A stretch of 64,000 nucleotides of DNA, taken from UBA6168 sp039819485 (GTDB lineage Bacteria > Bacteroidota > Bacteroidia > Chitinophagales > Saprospiraceae). The translations under genes and the position numbers were made by a program. The notes below the pieces were generated by a model. It ran no database searches. It worked only from the letters and a program-made list of their open reading frames with translations, and had not been told where the DNA came from. How positions within the stretch are numbered: position 1 is the first letter of the stretch; each line of letters starts with the position of its first letter. The stretch is taken from assembly GCA_039819485.1 (NCBI GenBank), contig JBCBRY010000015.1, forward strand, positions 1-64,000, in the 5' to 3' direction. Positions 9,504 to 17,054 of the stretch are shown one piece after another.

Positions 9504-9959
9504 CTACTCAAAGAATGCCTCCTCCCTGGCCTTTGGTACAGCCACTGCGGTAAAGGCATATTCGATCAGGTCATGACTGGTAACCAAGCCTACCAATTCT
9601 TTGTCTTCGATTACAGGCAATGCATGGAAACGATTGGCCAGGAAAATATCTGCGGCCAACCCGATGGAGTCATCCGGATCGATGCTGAGAGGGTAAGGTG
9701 TCATGATATCACTTGCTCTTAGTCCTTCTTTTGCTTTGGTTCCGTCTTCACTGGTCATTTTATCAAAGAAGTAGAAATTCATTTTTTGAAAGTCTTCCTT
9801 GCTGATAATGCCTACCAGCCTGTTGCCATCTGCGACCACCGGAATGTGGTGGAAACCGTTGCTTTCAAAAATCTTGGTCACCCGTGCCAAAAAGTCGTTT
9901 GGAGTCACTGTGACCAATTTGGTCGTCATGATGCTGGATATTGGATTATTTGGATTCAT
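9504..9959 (-). CDS. CBS-domain pair protein
   Basis: This 151-residue protein has two CBS domains (ISSIMTTKLVTVTPNDFLARV...HHIPVVADGNRLVGIISKEDF and ASDIMTPYPLSIDPDDSIGLA...HALPVIEDKELVGLVTSHDL). It is a paralogue of the CBS proteins on either side. The 148-nt spacer between it and the upstream USP gene contains the FNR-like palindrome at 10099-10110, so it may have its own promoter. Function: nucleotide-sensing accessory protein by family; no partner is identified. Confidence 0.9.
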   Translation of the reverse strand: MNPNNPISSIMTTKLVTVTPNDFLARVTKIFESNGFHHIPVVADGNRLVGIISKEDFQKMNFYFFDKMTSEDGTKAKEGLRASDIMTPYPLSIDPDDSIGLAADIFLANRFHALPVIEDKELVGLVTSHDLIEYAFTAVAVPKAREEAFFE

Positions 9960-10098
9960 TTCTTTTAATTTTTAAAAATCAGGAGTCAGTAGCGAGAGAT
10001 GATGTTTTGCTGATATCCAATTCCTGACTTATTAATGTATATATCAAATTTAGCTTTTGTAGAACCTGCCCAGGCTGACCATAATTAGGATCATCGAC

Positions 10099-10110
10099 TG
10101 ACTTTTATCA
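10099..10110. promoter_or_regulatory. Candidate FNR-type box TGACTTTTATCA
   Basis: The palindrome TGAC-TTTT-ATCA is extended by flanking bases to GACTGA...TCAGTC. It fits the pattern TGAY-N4-RTCA found upstream of the kinase, copper ATPase and cbb3 operons. It overlaps the stop of the upstream USP gene and lies 140 bp before the CBS gene at 9959. Confidence 0.4.
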
Positions 10111-11205
10111 GTCCCCGTAATGCATGACGAGCAGTGGCATTTTGGTGTTAAGTGCCATTTGTTTGGTCATGCTTTTGTGGAAAAGTTCCTCAAAGAATGG
10201 GCGCCGGGCCGTGACCATCACCATCGCGTCCACCCTTTGCTCTTCGGCATAGCGGTTCAAGCCTCCAAATACATTGTCGCTTTCGATGTTGACAAAATGG
10301 AATTGGCCGGTCAGGTTAGGGTTGAAGAAACTCAGGTCTTCCACCTTATAGTCTTTTCCCTCTTGCTCGTCCACATGGGCAAAATGAACATTCGCATTGG
10401 GGCAGGTCAGGAGGTAGGGAATATTTTCGATCAACACTTCGTCAGCCGCTTTTTTATCCGTAGCGAACAAGACGTTCTGGCATTCCTTGAACGGAACGTC
10501 GTTCGGTACCAAAAGCACCGGGCAATGGGCCTTGCGGGCCACATGGGACGAAATGCTGCCAAAGACTTTCTCCAGCATACCGCTTTCACCGGTAGTTCCC
10601 ATGACGATCAGATCCACCTCATCGGTTTTGGAACGATCAACAATATTTTCTCCAGGGAACCCGATGGCCACTTCGGTTTTGACCCTCGAGAGCACGGCCA
10701 CTTCATCCTCCGGCATCCGGGCGGGATCAGTTTTGGAAAACTCTTTCAATTTCTGCTGCTTCCACTTGAGCGATTCGGCAAACATATCTACCGGTGCGGC
10801 TTCCAGGGTACTGACTTCAGGGTAGTGTACATGAATCAATTTGATCGATGCATTGGAGCGCTCTGCGAGCCCTTTGGCGAATTCAAACGCATTTTTGGAG
10901 GTAGTCGAAAAATCTGTTGGAACCAGTATATTTTTCATTTTGATTGGATTTTCTTCAGGTAAAAAAATAGTTTTGAAAAATAGCTGCAATGCGTCTGGGT
11001 TCGGAATATATCGTTGTGATACCACTTGTCCCCGAACGACCAATGCAGGTATCCCTCCAACCTTGTACTCAAGCAGTTGATCGACGTCGTCTATCAGGGC
11101 GGGTTCCAACCGGACACCCAGCCCCAGCAGTGCACGCTGCACGTTGGTGTAGAGTTTGTTGGTCCCACCGTGATCTCGGACACCAAGGATCTTTATGGTA
11201 TGCAT
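10108..11205 (-). CDS. Thioredoxin-fold (Trx_3-like) domain fused to tandem universal stress protein
   Basis: This 365-residue chain has three parts. Residues 1-80 (MHTIKILGVRDHGG..., VGGIPALVVRGQVVS) resemble the small thioredoxin_3 / MTH895-type redox proteins and keep the cis-Pro loop GIPALV, but the usual CPxC motif is replaced by VRDHGG with no cysteine. Residue 90 begins a typical Usp domain (MKNILVPTDFSTTSKNAF) with the ATP loop GTTGESGMLEKVFGS and CPVLLVP. A second, divergent Usp domain follows to the end. The frame is continuous, so this is a fusion. The start is 3 bp from the stop of the CBS gene upstream, indicating translational coupling. Cytoplasmic stress function is inferred; the Trx part cannot perform classic disulfide exchange. 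Confidence 0.85.
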   Translation of the reverse strand: MHTIKILGVRDHGGTNKLYTNVQRALLGLGVRLEPALIDDVDQLLEYKVGGIPALVVRGQVVSQRYIPNPDALQLFFKTIFLPEENPIKMKNILVPTDFSTTSKNAFEFAKGLAERSNASIKLIHVHYPEVSTLEAAPVDMFAESLKWKQQKLKEFSKTDPARMPEDEVAVLSRVKTEVAIGFPGENIVDRSKTDEVDLIVMGTTGESGMLEKVFGSISSHVARKAHCPVLLVPNDVPFKECQNVLFATDKKAADEVLIENIPYLLTCPNANVHFAHVDEQEGKDYKVEDLSFFNPNLTGQFHFVNIESDNVFGGLNRYAEEQRVDAMVMVTARRPFFEELFHKSMTKQMALNTKMPLLVMHYGD

Positions 11206-11208
11206 AAC

Positions 11209-11667
11209 TTAAGCTTTAGCAGTTTTATAATCTTCCAGTTGGATGGGCTCGCTGGCCAACGCATCAATGATGTCAAACGTGGTGACCATGCCGACCAACT
11301 CTTCTTTGTCGACTACCGGAATCGCATGAAAACGATTCATTTTGAAAAGGCCCAAAACAGTGCGGATGGGCTCATCACTATCTATTTTGGCTAAGCCTTC
11401 CGTCATGATGTCCTTCACCTTCCAGGTGTCGAGCCTGGTTTTTTCGATCAGGCTGTCTCCTTTGTCTGCGCCTCCTGGAGAGCGGTGCAAGAACTGGTCG
11501 TAGTCCGTTTTGCTCACGATGCCAACTATTTTTTTATATTTCACCACGGGGATGTGATGAATATTGTGATTGTCAAAAAGCTCTTTGACGGCGCTCAGGC
11601 GATCAGCAGGATCTACGCACATCAACTGTTTTGTCATGATCGTGGATACTGGTTTTAAAACATTCAT
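11209..11667 (-). CDS. CBS-domain pair protein, first gene of the stress operon
   Basis: The ATG at 11667 gives a 152-residue protein that begins MNVLKPVSTIMTKQLMCVDPADRLSAVKELF, in register with its paralogues; an upstream in-frame extension adds 33 residues without homology. Two CBS domains follow (HHIPVVKYKKIVGIVSKTDY and HAIPVVDKEELVGMVTTFDI). It heads the minus-strand run CBS, Trx-USP, CBS, CBS, USP. The 200-nt region shared with the divergent kinase gene holds two FNR-like palindromes, so both directions may respond to the same regulator. Confidence 0.88.
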   Translation of the reverse strand: MNVLKPVSTIMTKQLMCVDPADRLSAVKELFDNHNIHHIPVVKYKKIVGIVSKTDYDQFLHRSPGGADKGDSLIEKTRLDTWKVKDIMTEGLAKIDSDEPIRTVLGLFKMNRFHAIPVVDKEELVGMVTTFDIIDALASEPIQLEDYKTAKA

Positions 11668-11812
11668 ATCAATTTTTTTTAGTGAAAGGTGGTGTAATCT
11701 GACAACGGTCGACAAACATGTGAAAGCAGGTATTTTTTTGCCAGGCCCTCGGTTTGATCCGTCCATCGTCTATTTCTGGGTGCAAGTTCTGTAGATCGTC
11801 CGACCAGAAAAG

Positions 11813-11846
11813 TGACTTCCATCATCGTTTTATGTGATCTTTGTCA
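11813..11846. promoter_or_regulatory. Two candidate FNR-type boxes in the divergent stress-operon/kinase region
   Basis: TGACTTCCATCA (11813-11824) and TGATCTTTGTCA (11835-11846) both fit TGAY-N4-RTCA and have centres 22 bp apart, two helical turns. They lie between the divergent starts of the CBS gene (11667) and the kinase gene (11868). A same-spaced pair occurs upstream of the cbb3 operon. The second box also reads as a near-Crp site (TGTGA-N6-TCATT). Confidence 0.5.
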
Positions 11847-11867
11847 TTTGGCTGTTAAAGCTGATAA

Positions 11868-13211
11868 TTGTTAATTTGCACCAAATACATTCCATTGAAG
11901 AATAGACAAATTTCAAATCCTTCTTCGGAAGCTGCACTCCGGCTTAAAGCAGTTATCGATACAGTCATCGATGGTATCATCACTATTGATGAACAGGGAA
12001 TTGTTGAATCCATTAACCCCGCTGCTGCCAGGCTTTTTGGTTTTGCCGAAGAAGAAGTGATCGGCCAAAATATCAACATGCTCATGCCCACCCCTTACCG
12101 GGAAGAACATGACGGATACCTGAAGCGATACCTGGAAACCAACAAACCGCATATCATCGGTATTGGCCGAGAGGTAGAAGGGAAAAAAAAGGATGGAACT
12201 GTTTTCCCGCTACGACTGGCAGTTAGCGAAGTGCGGCTCAATGGAAACAGGGTTTTTACGGGCATCATTCATGACCTCAGCGATGTAAAACAGGCAGAAG
12301 AAAAAATCCTGAAGCTGAACGCGGTCCTCGAATCCCAAAACGAGGAACTGGAACTAAAGGTGAAAGAACGTACGGAAAAAATCGCCAAGATCATCAACCA
12401 ACTGCTGGCCACCAATAAGCAATTGGAAAAGGAAATAACCGAACGTAAGGAGGTGGAAGTCGCTTTAAGAAACAGTGAGGCAGAGCTTAAGGACCTGCTC
12501 GAAAAAGAAAAAGAACTGAACGAGCTGAAGAGCCGGTTCGTCAGTATGGCTTCCCATGAATTTCGCACCCCGCTGAGCACGATCCTCTCTTCCATTGAAC
12601 TGGTAGAAGCCTACACCAAATCGGAGCACCAGTCCAAAAGGGCCAAGCACATTAACCGTATCAAGAACACGGTTAGCCATCTGACTTCCATCCTCAACGA
12701 TTTCCTTTCACTGAGCCGGTTGGAAGAAGGGCATATACAGGCAGAGCCGGAGTATTTCGTGTTCAAGGATTTTTGTGATGACATGATCGATGAATTTAAA
12801 GAACACCTGAAGCCAAACCAAAAACTGGATCACACCAGTATCAATAATGACCAGCAGGTTCTTTTGGACAAAAAATGCCTGAAACACATATTGCACAACC
12901 TCTTGTCGAATGCGACCAAGTATTCCAAAGATGGAACGACCATCTATTGTTCCACCGAAATTACCGGCCAGTTGTTGAAAATCGAGATCAAGGATGAAGG
13001 CATCGGCATTCCGTTGGCAGATCAAAAACATTTGTTCACCCGCTTTTTCAGGGCGCACAATGTCGAAAATATAAAAGGTACCGGCCTTGGCCTTCACATC
13101 GTCCGCCGGTATGTGGAGCTGCTAAAAGGTAATATGAGGTTCAAAAGCGAAGAAGGAAAAGGCACTACTTTCTTTATTGAATTACCAGTTGCTTTAAATC
13201 ATGACAAGTAA
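11868..13211 (+). CDS. FixL-like heme-PAS histidine kinase (oxygen sensor)
   Basis: This soluble sensor kinase of up to 447 residues has no membrane helix. The PAS domain (about residues 25-137) matches FixL closely: EEEVIGQNINMLMPTPYREE, then HDGYLKRY and IIGIGREVEGKKKDG. His81 and Arg101 stand 20 residues apart, as do the heme-ligating His200 and distal Arg220 of Bradyrhizobium FixL. A coiled coil (about 140-220) leads to the HisKA box SHEFRTPLS (His230), then HATPase motifs HNLLSNATKYS, DEGIGI and GTGLGLHIVRRY. A stop precedes 11868 and no early ATG exists, so translation must use TTG (11868 or 11895). The response regulator follows 152 bp downstream. Heme binding and O2 sensing are inferred from conserved residues. 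Confidence 0.88.
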   Translation: MLICTKYIPLKNRQISNPSSEAALRLKAVIDTVIDGIITIDEQGIVESINPAAARLFGFAEEEVIGQNINMLMPTPYREEHDGYLKRYLETNKPHIIGIGREVEGKKKDGTVFPLRLAVSEVRLNGNRVFTGIIHDLSDVKQAEEKILKLNAVLESQNEELELKVKERTEKIAKIINQLLATNKQLEKEITERKEVEVALRNSEAELKDLLEKEKELNELKSRFVSMASHEFRTPLSTILSSIELVEAYTKSEHQSKRAKHINRIKNTVSHLTSILNDFLSLSRLEEGHIQAEPEYFVFKDFCDDMIDEFKEHLKPNQKLDHTSINNDQQVLLDKKCLKHILHNLLSNATKYSKDGTTIYCSTEITGQLLKIEIKDEGIGIPLADQKHLFTRFFRAHNVENIKGTGLGLHIVRRYVELLKGNMRFKSEEGKGTTFFIELPVALNHDK

Positions 13212-13262
13212 AAGGCGAGCCTTGCCTTCCCTCACTTTTGCCCGTTCTTTTTTACTTATTTC

Positions 13263-13345
13263 GAAATTGGAAATTGGAAATTAACAAATTTACAATTCAT
13301 TCATTTTCAGTGCTTTAAAACAACCGATTGCTCAATTTCCAATTG
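13263..13345. repeat. GAAATTG heptamer inverted repeat before the response regulator
   Basis: Positions 13263-13282 are nearly three exact copies of GAAATTG. Positions 13333-13345 read CAATTTCCAATTG, the complement. The second arm ends 18 nt before the ATG at 13364, so pairing would place a stem just upstream of the start of the response regulator. Confidence 0.6.
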
Positions 13346-13363
13346 AGAACAACCTTAAGTATC

Positions 13364-14407
13364 ATGAAAAAAATACTCATTATCGAAGACAATGACGAGG
13401 TAAGGGAAAACCTTCAGGAAATCCTTGACCTTTACGGGTATGATACCACCTCCGCCGAAAATGGAAAAGCAGGCGTCGAAAAAGCATTGACCAATCCACC
13501 CGACCTCATCCTTTGCGATATTATGATGCCAGAGCTGGACGGCTTTGGCACCTTAAACATCCTGAGCAAAAAACCTGCAACGGCCGACATCCCTTTTGTA
13601 TTTCTGACAGCTAAATCCGAAAAAGAAGATTTTCGCCGGGGCATGAACCTGGGCGCTGACGACTATGTAACCAAGCCCTTCTATAAAGATGAACTGCTCC
13701 AGGTCATCGAAACGCGCCTGCGAAAAAGTGAACGCCTGAAAAAATCGTTCGATGGCACCTCCTCCGGACTGACTTCTTTTATCAATGAAGCCCGGGGCTA
13801 TGAGGCCCTGAAAAAACTCTCTGCCGAACAGAACACCAAGGTCTACCGCAGAAAAGACCATATCTTTTCAGAGGGTGACCTACCGCGCTATTTGTACCTC
13901 CTCAACCGAGGAAAAGTAAAACTGTACAAAACCAATGACTACGGCAAAGAATACATCATCCATATCGTAAAAGCAGGTGAATTCTTCGGCTACACCGCCC
14001 TGATCCAAAACCAGCCTTACGAAATCACCTCCGCAGCCATGGAAGAAACGGAACTGAGCCTGGTGCCCAAAGCTGACTTCCTCCAATTGCTCCATGCCGA
14101 CCGCAATGTTTCGTCCCGCTTCGTAAAAATGCTGGCAGAGAATATCACCGAAAAAGAAGAACAACTCTTACAACTCGCCTACGACTCCATCCGCAAACGG
14201 GTCGCCGAAGCCCTCCTGACCCTGGAAGAACGCGAAGGCAGCAATACCTTTGAGATCCTGCGGGAAGACCTCGCACAGATTGTCGGCACCGCCAAGGAAA
14301 GTGTGATCCGTATGGTATCAGAGTTTAAAAACGATGGTTACATTGAAGTGAAAGGTGGGACCATCAAAATCCTGAACCGGGAGAAACTCGTAAATATGCC
14401 CGGATAA
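13364..14407 (+). CDS. Response regulator fused to a Crp/Fnr-type DNA-binding domain
   Basis: The ATG at 13364 (MKKILIIEDND) gives a 347-residue protein; an upstream TTG would add 12 residues of non-receiver sequence. The receiver domain (residues 1-120) has Asp52 in LCDIMMPE, an acidic pocket in IIEDND and Lys104 in VTKPF. A cNMP-type beta roll (about 150-245; SEGDLPRYLYLLNRGKVKLY, GEFFGYTALI) and a Crp HTH (about 285-335; LREDLAQIVGTAKESVIRMV) follow. The recognition helix keeps Glu and Arg at the positions that read the TGA core in Crp and FNR (ESVIR against ETISR of FNR). No FNR-type cysteines are present, so control probably comes from phosphorylation. With the adjacent FixL-like kinase it would combine the FixJ and FixK roles. 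Confidence 0.9.
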   Translation: MKKILIIEDNDEVRENLQEILDLYGYDTTSAENGKAGVEKALTNPPDLILCDIMMPELDGFGTLNILSKKPATADIPFVFLTAKSEKEDFRRGMNLGADDYVTKPFYKDELLQVIETRLRKSERLKKSFDGTSSGLTSFINEARGYEALKKLSAEQNTKVYRRKDHIFSEGDLPRYLYLLNRGKVKLYKTNDYGKEYIIHIVKAGEFFGYTALIQNQPYEITSAAMEETELSLVPKADFLQLLHADRNVSSRFVKMLAENITEKEEQLLQLAYDSIRKRVAEALLTLEEREGSNTFEILREDLAQIVGTAKESVIRMVSEFKNDGYIEVKGGTIKILNREKLVNMPG

Positions 14408-14410
14408 TGA

Positions 14411-14472
14411 ATAATGGTCAATGGTCAATTCTTGTTAACCACTAACCATTGACCGTTGACCATTAACCATTA
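14411..14472. repeat. AATGGTC-type heptamer inverted repeat
   Basis: Left arm 14411-14430 consists of AATGGTC words; right arm 14437-14472 consists of the complement (AACCATTGACC, GACCATTAACCATT). It follows the stop of the response regulator and precedes the copper ATPase promoter region. Confidence 0.6.
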
Positions 14473-14480
14473 AAAAAAAC

Positions 14481-14492
14481 TGACAAAAATCA
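14481..14492. promoter_or_regulatory. Candidate FNR-type box TGACAAAAATCA upstream of the copper ATPase
   Basis: TGAC-AAAA-ATCA followed by CCCC is almost identical to TGACAAAAGTCACCCC upstream of the cbb3 operon (21032). If the TATTTTTG at 14538 is the -7 element, the box is centred roughly 65 bp before the start of transcription, a usual activator position for Crp/Fnr proteins. Confidence 0.5.
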
Positions 14493-14537
14493 CCCCCTCC
14501 TCCAATTAATCTCACCTGGCCCCGGCCCCGCCCCTTC

Positions 14538-14545
14538 TATTTTTG
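14538..14545 (+). promoter_or_regulatory. Candidate Bacteroidota -7 element TATTTTTG
   Basis: TATTTTTG fits the Bacteroidota consensus TAnnTTTG and lies 16 nt before the ATG of the copper ATPase. No clear -33 TTTG is present at the normal distance, which would fit an activator-dependent promoter. The 5' leader would be short. Confidence 0.35.
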
Positions 14546-14560
14546 TCCAAAATTCCTTTT

Positions 14561-16945
14561 ATGGCAATCTCTATTGCGACTGACAATACATTGAAGAATA
14601 CCGCGCGTGTGGCGGAAAACGCGTGTCTCCACTGTGGAGAAGACTGTGGCGAACAGCCGATCCTCCAAGCAGAACATATATTCTGCTGTGAAGGCTGTAA
14701 AATGGTATATGAAATCCTCCACACCAATGACCTTAGCGAATACTACCGCATCGAAGAACGTCCGGGTATTTCTCTAAAGGGAAAAGAAAAAGAAAAATAC
14801 GCCTGGCTCGATGATCCTTCCATTGCCGAAAAATTAATCGATTATACCGACGATCAAACGACAAAGATCACCTTTCACCTGCCCCAGATTCATTGCGCCT
14901 CCTGTATCTGGCTATTGGAAAACCTCTACAAACTAAATGACGGCATTGTCCATTCAAAAGTCAACTTCCTGAAAAAAGAAGCTTACCTGACATTTGAAAA
15001 TGAAAAACTGACGCTGCGGAAAGTAGTCGAGCTGCTGTCCGTTATCGGCTATGCCCCGGCCATCAATTTTAGCAATCTGGACGAAGCCGAAAAACCCAAA
15101 ATCGACCGCACGTTTTTTTACCAGTTAGGTGTGGCGGGTTTTGCTTTTGGCAATATCATGCTGCTTAGCTTCCCGGAATACCTGGGACTGGCCGACAGCA
15201 GTTTTAAACTATGGTTTGGTTATTTAAATGTTTTATTGGCATTGCCTGTTGTATTTTATAGCGGGCGCGATTATTTAAAATCGGCATGGACAGGTTTGCA
15301 GAAAAAAATATTAAATATTGACGTGCCGATTTCGCTCGGCATCCTCACTTTGTTTTCCAGAAGTATTTTTGAAATAATTACGCATACCGGAGCAGGATAT
15401 TTGGACAGCCTCGCCGGACTTGTTTTTTTTCTTTTAATCGGAAAATGGTTTCAACAAAAAACCTACCACCAGTTATCTTTCGAAAGAGATTATAAATCCT
15501 ATTTCCCCATAGCCGCTACAGTTTTTAAAAACAACAAAGAATCCTCCGTTGCCCTTAATCAATTAAATATTGGGGACACCGTAATTATCCGAAACAAAGA
15601 ACTAATACCCGCCGATGGTATTTTAAAAAAAGGCAAAGCAAATATTGACTACAGCTTCGTTACCGGCGAATCAGAACCGGTGCGAAAAAAATTAAATGAA
15701 AAAATATACGCTGGTGGCCGACAGGAGGGACAGGCCATCGAAATCCTGCTGACCAAAAAGGTTTCCCAAAGCTATCTGACCCAATTGTGGAACGACGACG
15801 TTTTTCAAAAAAAGGAATCCTCCACGGCCAGCAAACTAAGCGACAAAGTCGGCCGACGGTTCACCATCGTTATTTTATTAATTGCCTTCAGCACCTTGTT
15901 TTATTGGCTTTCCAAAGACATAGGCACGGCCATTAATTCCTTTACTGCCGTATTGATCATTGCCTGTCCGTGTGCCATTGCACTGAGCATTCCGTTTACA
16001 CTTGGCAATTTAATCCGCCTTTTTTCACGGGACGAATTTTATTTGAAAAATACGCAGGTCATTGAAAATCTGTCCGAAATAGATACCGTTGTTTTTGATA
16101 AAACAGGCACGATCACCGATGCCTCAAAAAATAAATTGGAATTTATCGGTACGGCATTAAATGAAAAAGAAAAGACGGCCATTCGTTCTTTAGCCCGCCA
16201 ATCCACCCACCCCATCAGTCAGCAAATTGATTTATTTTTTAATAAAAATGAATTAAAAGAAGTGTTGGATTTTGAGGAAAAAACAGGACACGGCATTTCC
16301 GGTTTTTGCCAAAATTATTTTGTCGAAATAATTAAAGACAAAAAAGGCACGGCGATAAAATTAAATGGCGATAAAAAAGGCGTTTTTATTTTATCAAATT
16401 ATTACCGGGAAGGATTAAATGATTTAATGGCTAAATGGTCAGATGGTTTTGATTGCTATATTTTATCGGGCGATAATGACAGCGAGCAAAAATATCTGGA
16501 AAAATTATTTCCACCTGAAAATATATTTTTCAATCAAGACCCCAACAATAAATTGTCCTTTATTAAAAACCTCCAGCAAAAAAACAAAAAAGTCCTCATG
16601 ATCGGCGATGGCCTCAACGACGCCGGCGCCCTTCAGCAATCCGACGTCGGCATTGTGGTCACGGAAAACATGAACAATTTCACCCCTGCCTGCGACGGCA
16701 TTTTACAGGCCAATTATTTTTTCCAGTTACCGGCCTTTTTAAATCTTTCAAAAAAAGGCATACACGTCGTCTACGCCGCTTATTTTTTGGCTTTGATCTA
16801 CAATGTCATCGGTTTGAGTTACGCCGTACAGGGTTTGCTGTCGCCCGTCATCGCTGCTATTTTGATGCCGCTGAGTTCGATAACGATTGTAGCGTTTGGA
16901 GTGGGTGTGAGTAGTTGGCTCTTTAACAAGTCCAACAGGGCATAA
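14561..16945 (+). CDS. ccoI: CcoI/FixI-type copper-transporting P1B ATPase
   Basis: The ATG at 14561 gives 794 residues. The N-terminus has the cysteine-rich metal-binding domain typical of FixI/CcoI (CLHCGEDCGEQP...FCCEGCKMVYE), then an HMA domain with HCASCIWLLENLY (GMxCxxC position). The transport motif CPC (IIACPCAIALS, about residue 467), the phosphorylation motif DKTGTITDA (about 512) and the hinge GDGLNDAGAL (about 681) are intact, with about eight membrane helices. CcoI-type ATPases export Cu(I) across the inner membrane for assembly of the cbb3 oxidase copper site. The cbb3 operon lies 4 kb downstream and shares an operator-like motif, which supports that role over general copper detoxification. 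Confidence 0.9.
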   Translation: MAISIATDNTLKNTARVAENACLHCGEDCGEQPILQAEHIFCCEGCKMVYEILHTNDLSEYYRIEERPGISLKGKEKEKYAWLDDPSIAEKLIDYTDDQTTKITFHLPQIHCASCIWLLENLYKLNDGIVHSKVNFLKKEAYLTFENEKLTLRKVVELLSVIGYAPAINFSNLDEAEKPKIDRTFFYQLGVAGFAFGNIMLLSFPEYLGLADSSFKLWFGYLNVLLALPVVFYSGRDYLKSAWTGLQKKILNIDVPISLGILTLFSRSIFEIITHTGAGYLDSLAGLVFFLLIGKWFQQKTYHQLSFERDYKSYFPIAATVFKNNKESSVALNQLNIGDTVIIRNKELIPADGILKKGKANIDYSFVTGESEPVRKKLNEKIYAGGRQEGQAIEILLTKKVSQSYLTQLWNDDVFQKKESSTASKLSDKVGRRFTIVILLIAFSTLFYWLSKDIGTAINSFTAVLIIACPCAIALSIPFTLGNLIRLFSRDEFYLKNTQVIENLSEIDTVVFDKTGTITDASKNKLEFIGTALNEKEKTAIRSLARQSTHPISQQIDLFFNKNELKEVLDFEEKTGHGISGFCQNYFVEIIKDKKGTAIKLNGDKKGVFILSNYYREGLNDLMAKWSDGFDCYILSGDNDSEQKYLEKLFPPENIFFNQDPNNKLSFIKNLQQKNKKVLMIGDGLNDAGALQQSDVGIVVTENMNNFTPACDGILQANYFFQLPAFLNLSKKGIHVVYAAYFLALIYNVIGLSYAVQGLLSPVIAAILMPLSSITIVAFGVGVSSWLFNKSNRA

Positions 16946-17048
16946 TTTCCCGCAGAGACTCACCAAGTTTTAACGCAGTGTCTCGCAGAGTTTTCCAAGC
17001 ATAACTCCGCGTAACCCCGCGGCTAACTTAGCGCACCTCTGCGGGAAA
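16946..17048. repeat. Inverted repeat with 11-nt word structure between convergent genes
   Basis: TTTCCCGCAGAG (16946-16957) and CTCTGCGGGAAA (17037-17048) are exact complements at the ends of the 109-nt gap. The interior continues as degenerate 11-mers (GCAGTGTCTCG; AACTCCGCGTA, ACCCCGCGGCT, AACTTAGCGCA). It separates the converging copper ATPase and TIR genes and may act as a bidirectional terminator. Confidence 0.65.
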
Positions 17049-17054
17049 CTAAGT

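Noticed and set aside
14508..14535. GC-rich stretch CCTGGCCCCGGCCCCGCCCC upstream of the copper ATPase as a metal-responsive operator
   Set aside because: It has no clear CueR- or CsoR-type dyad and may simply be low-complexity sequence.
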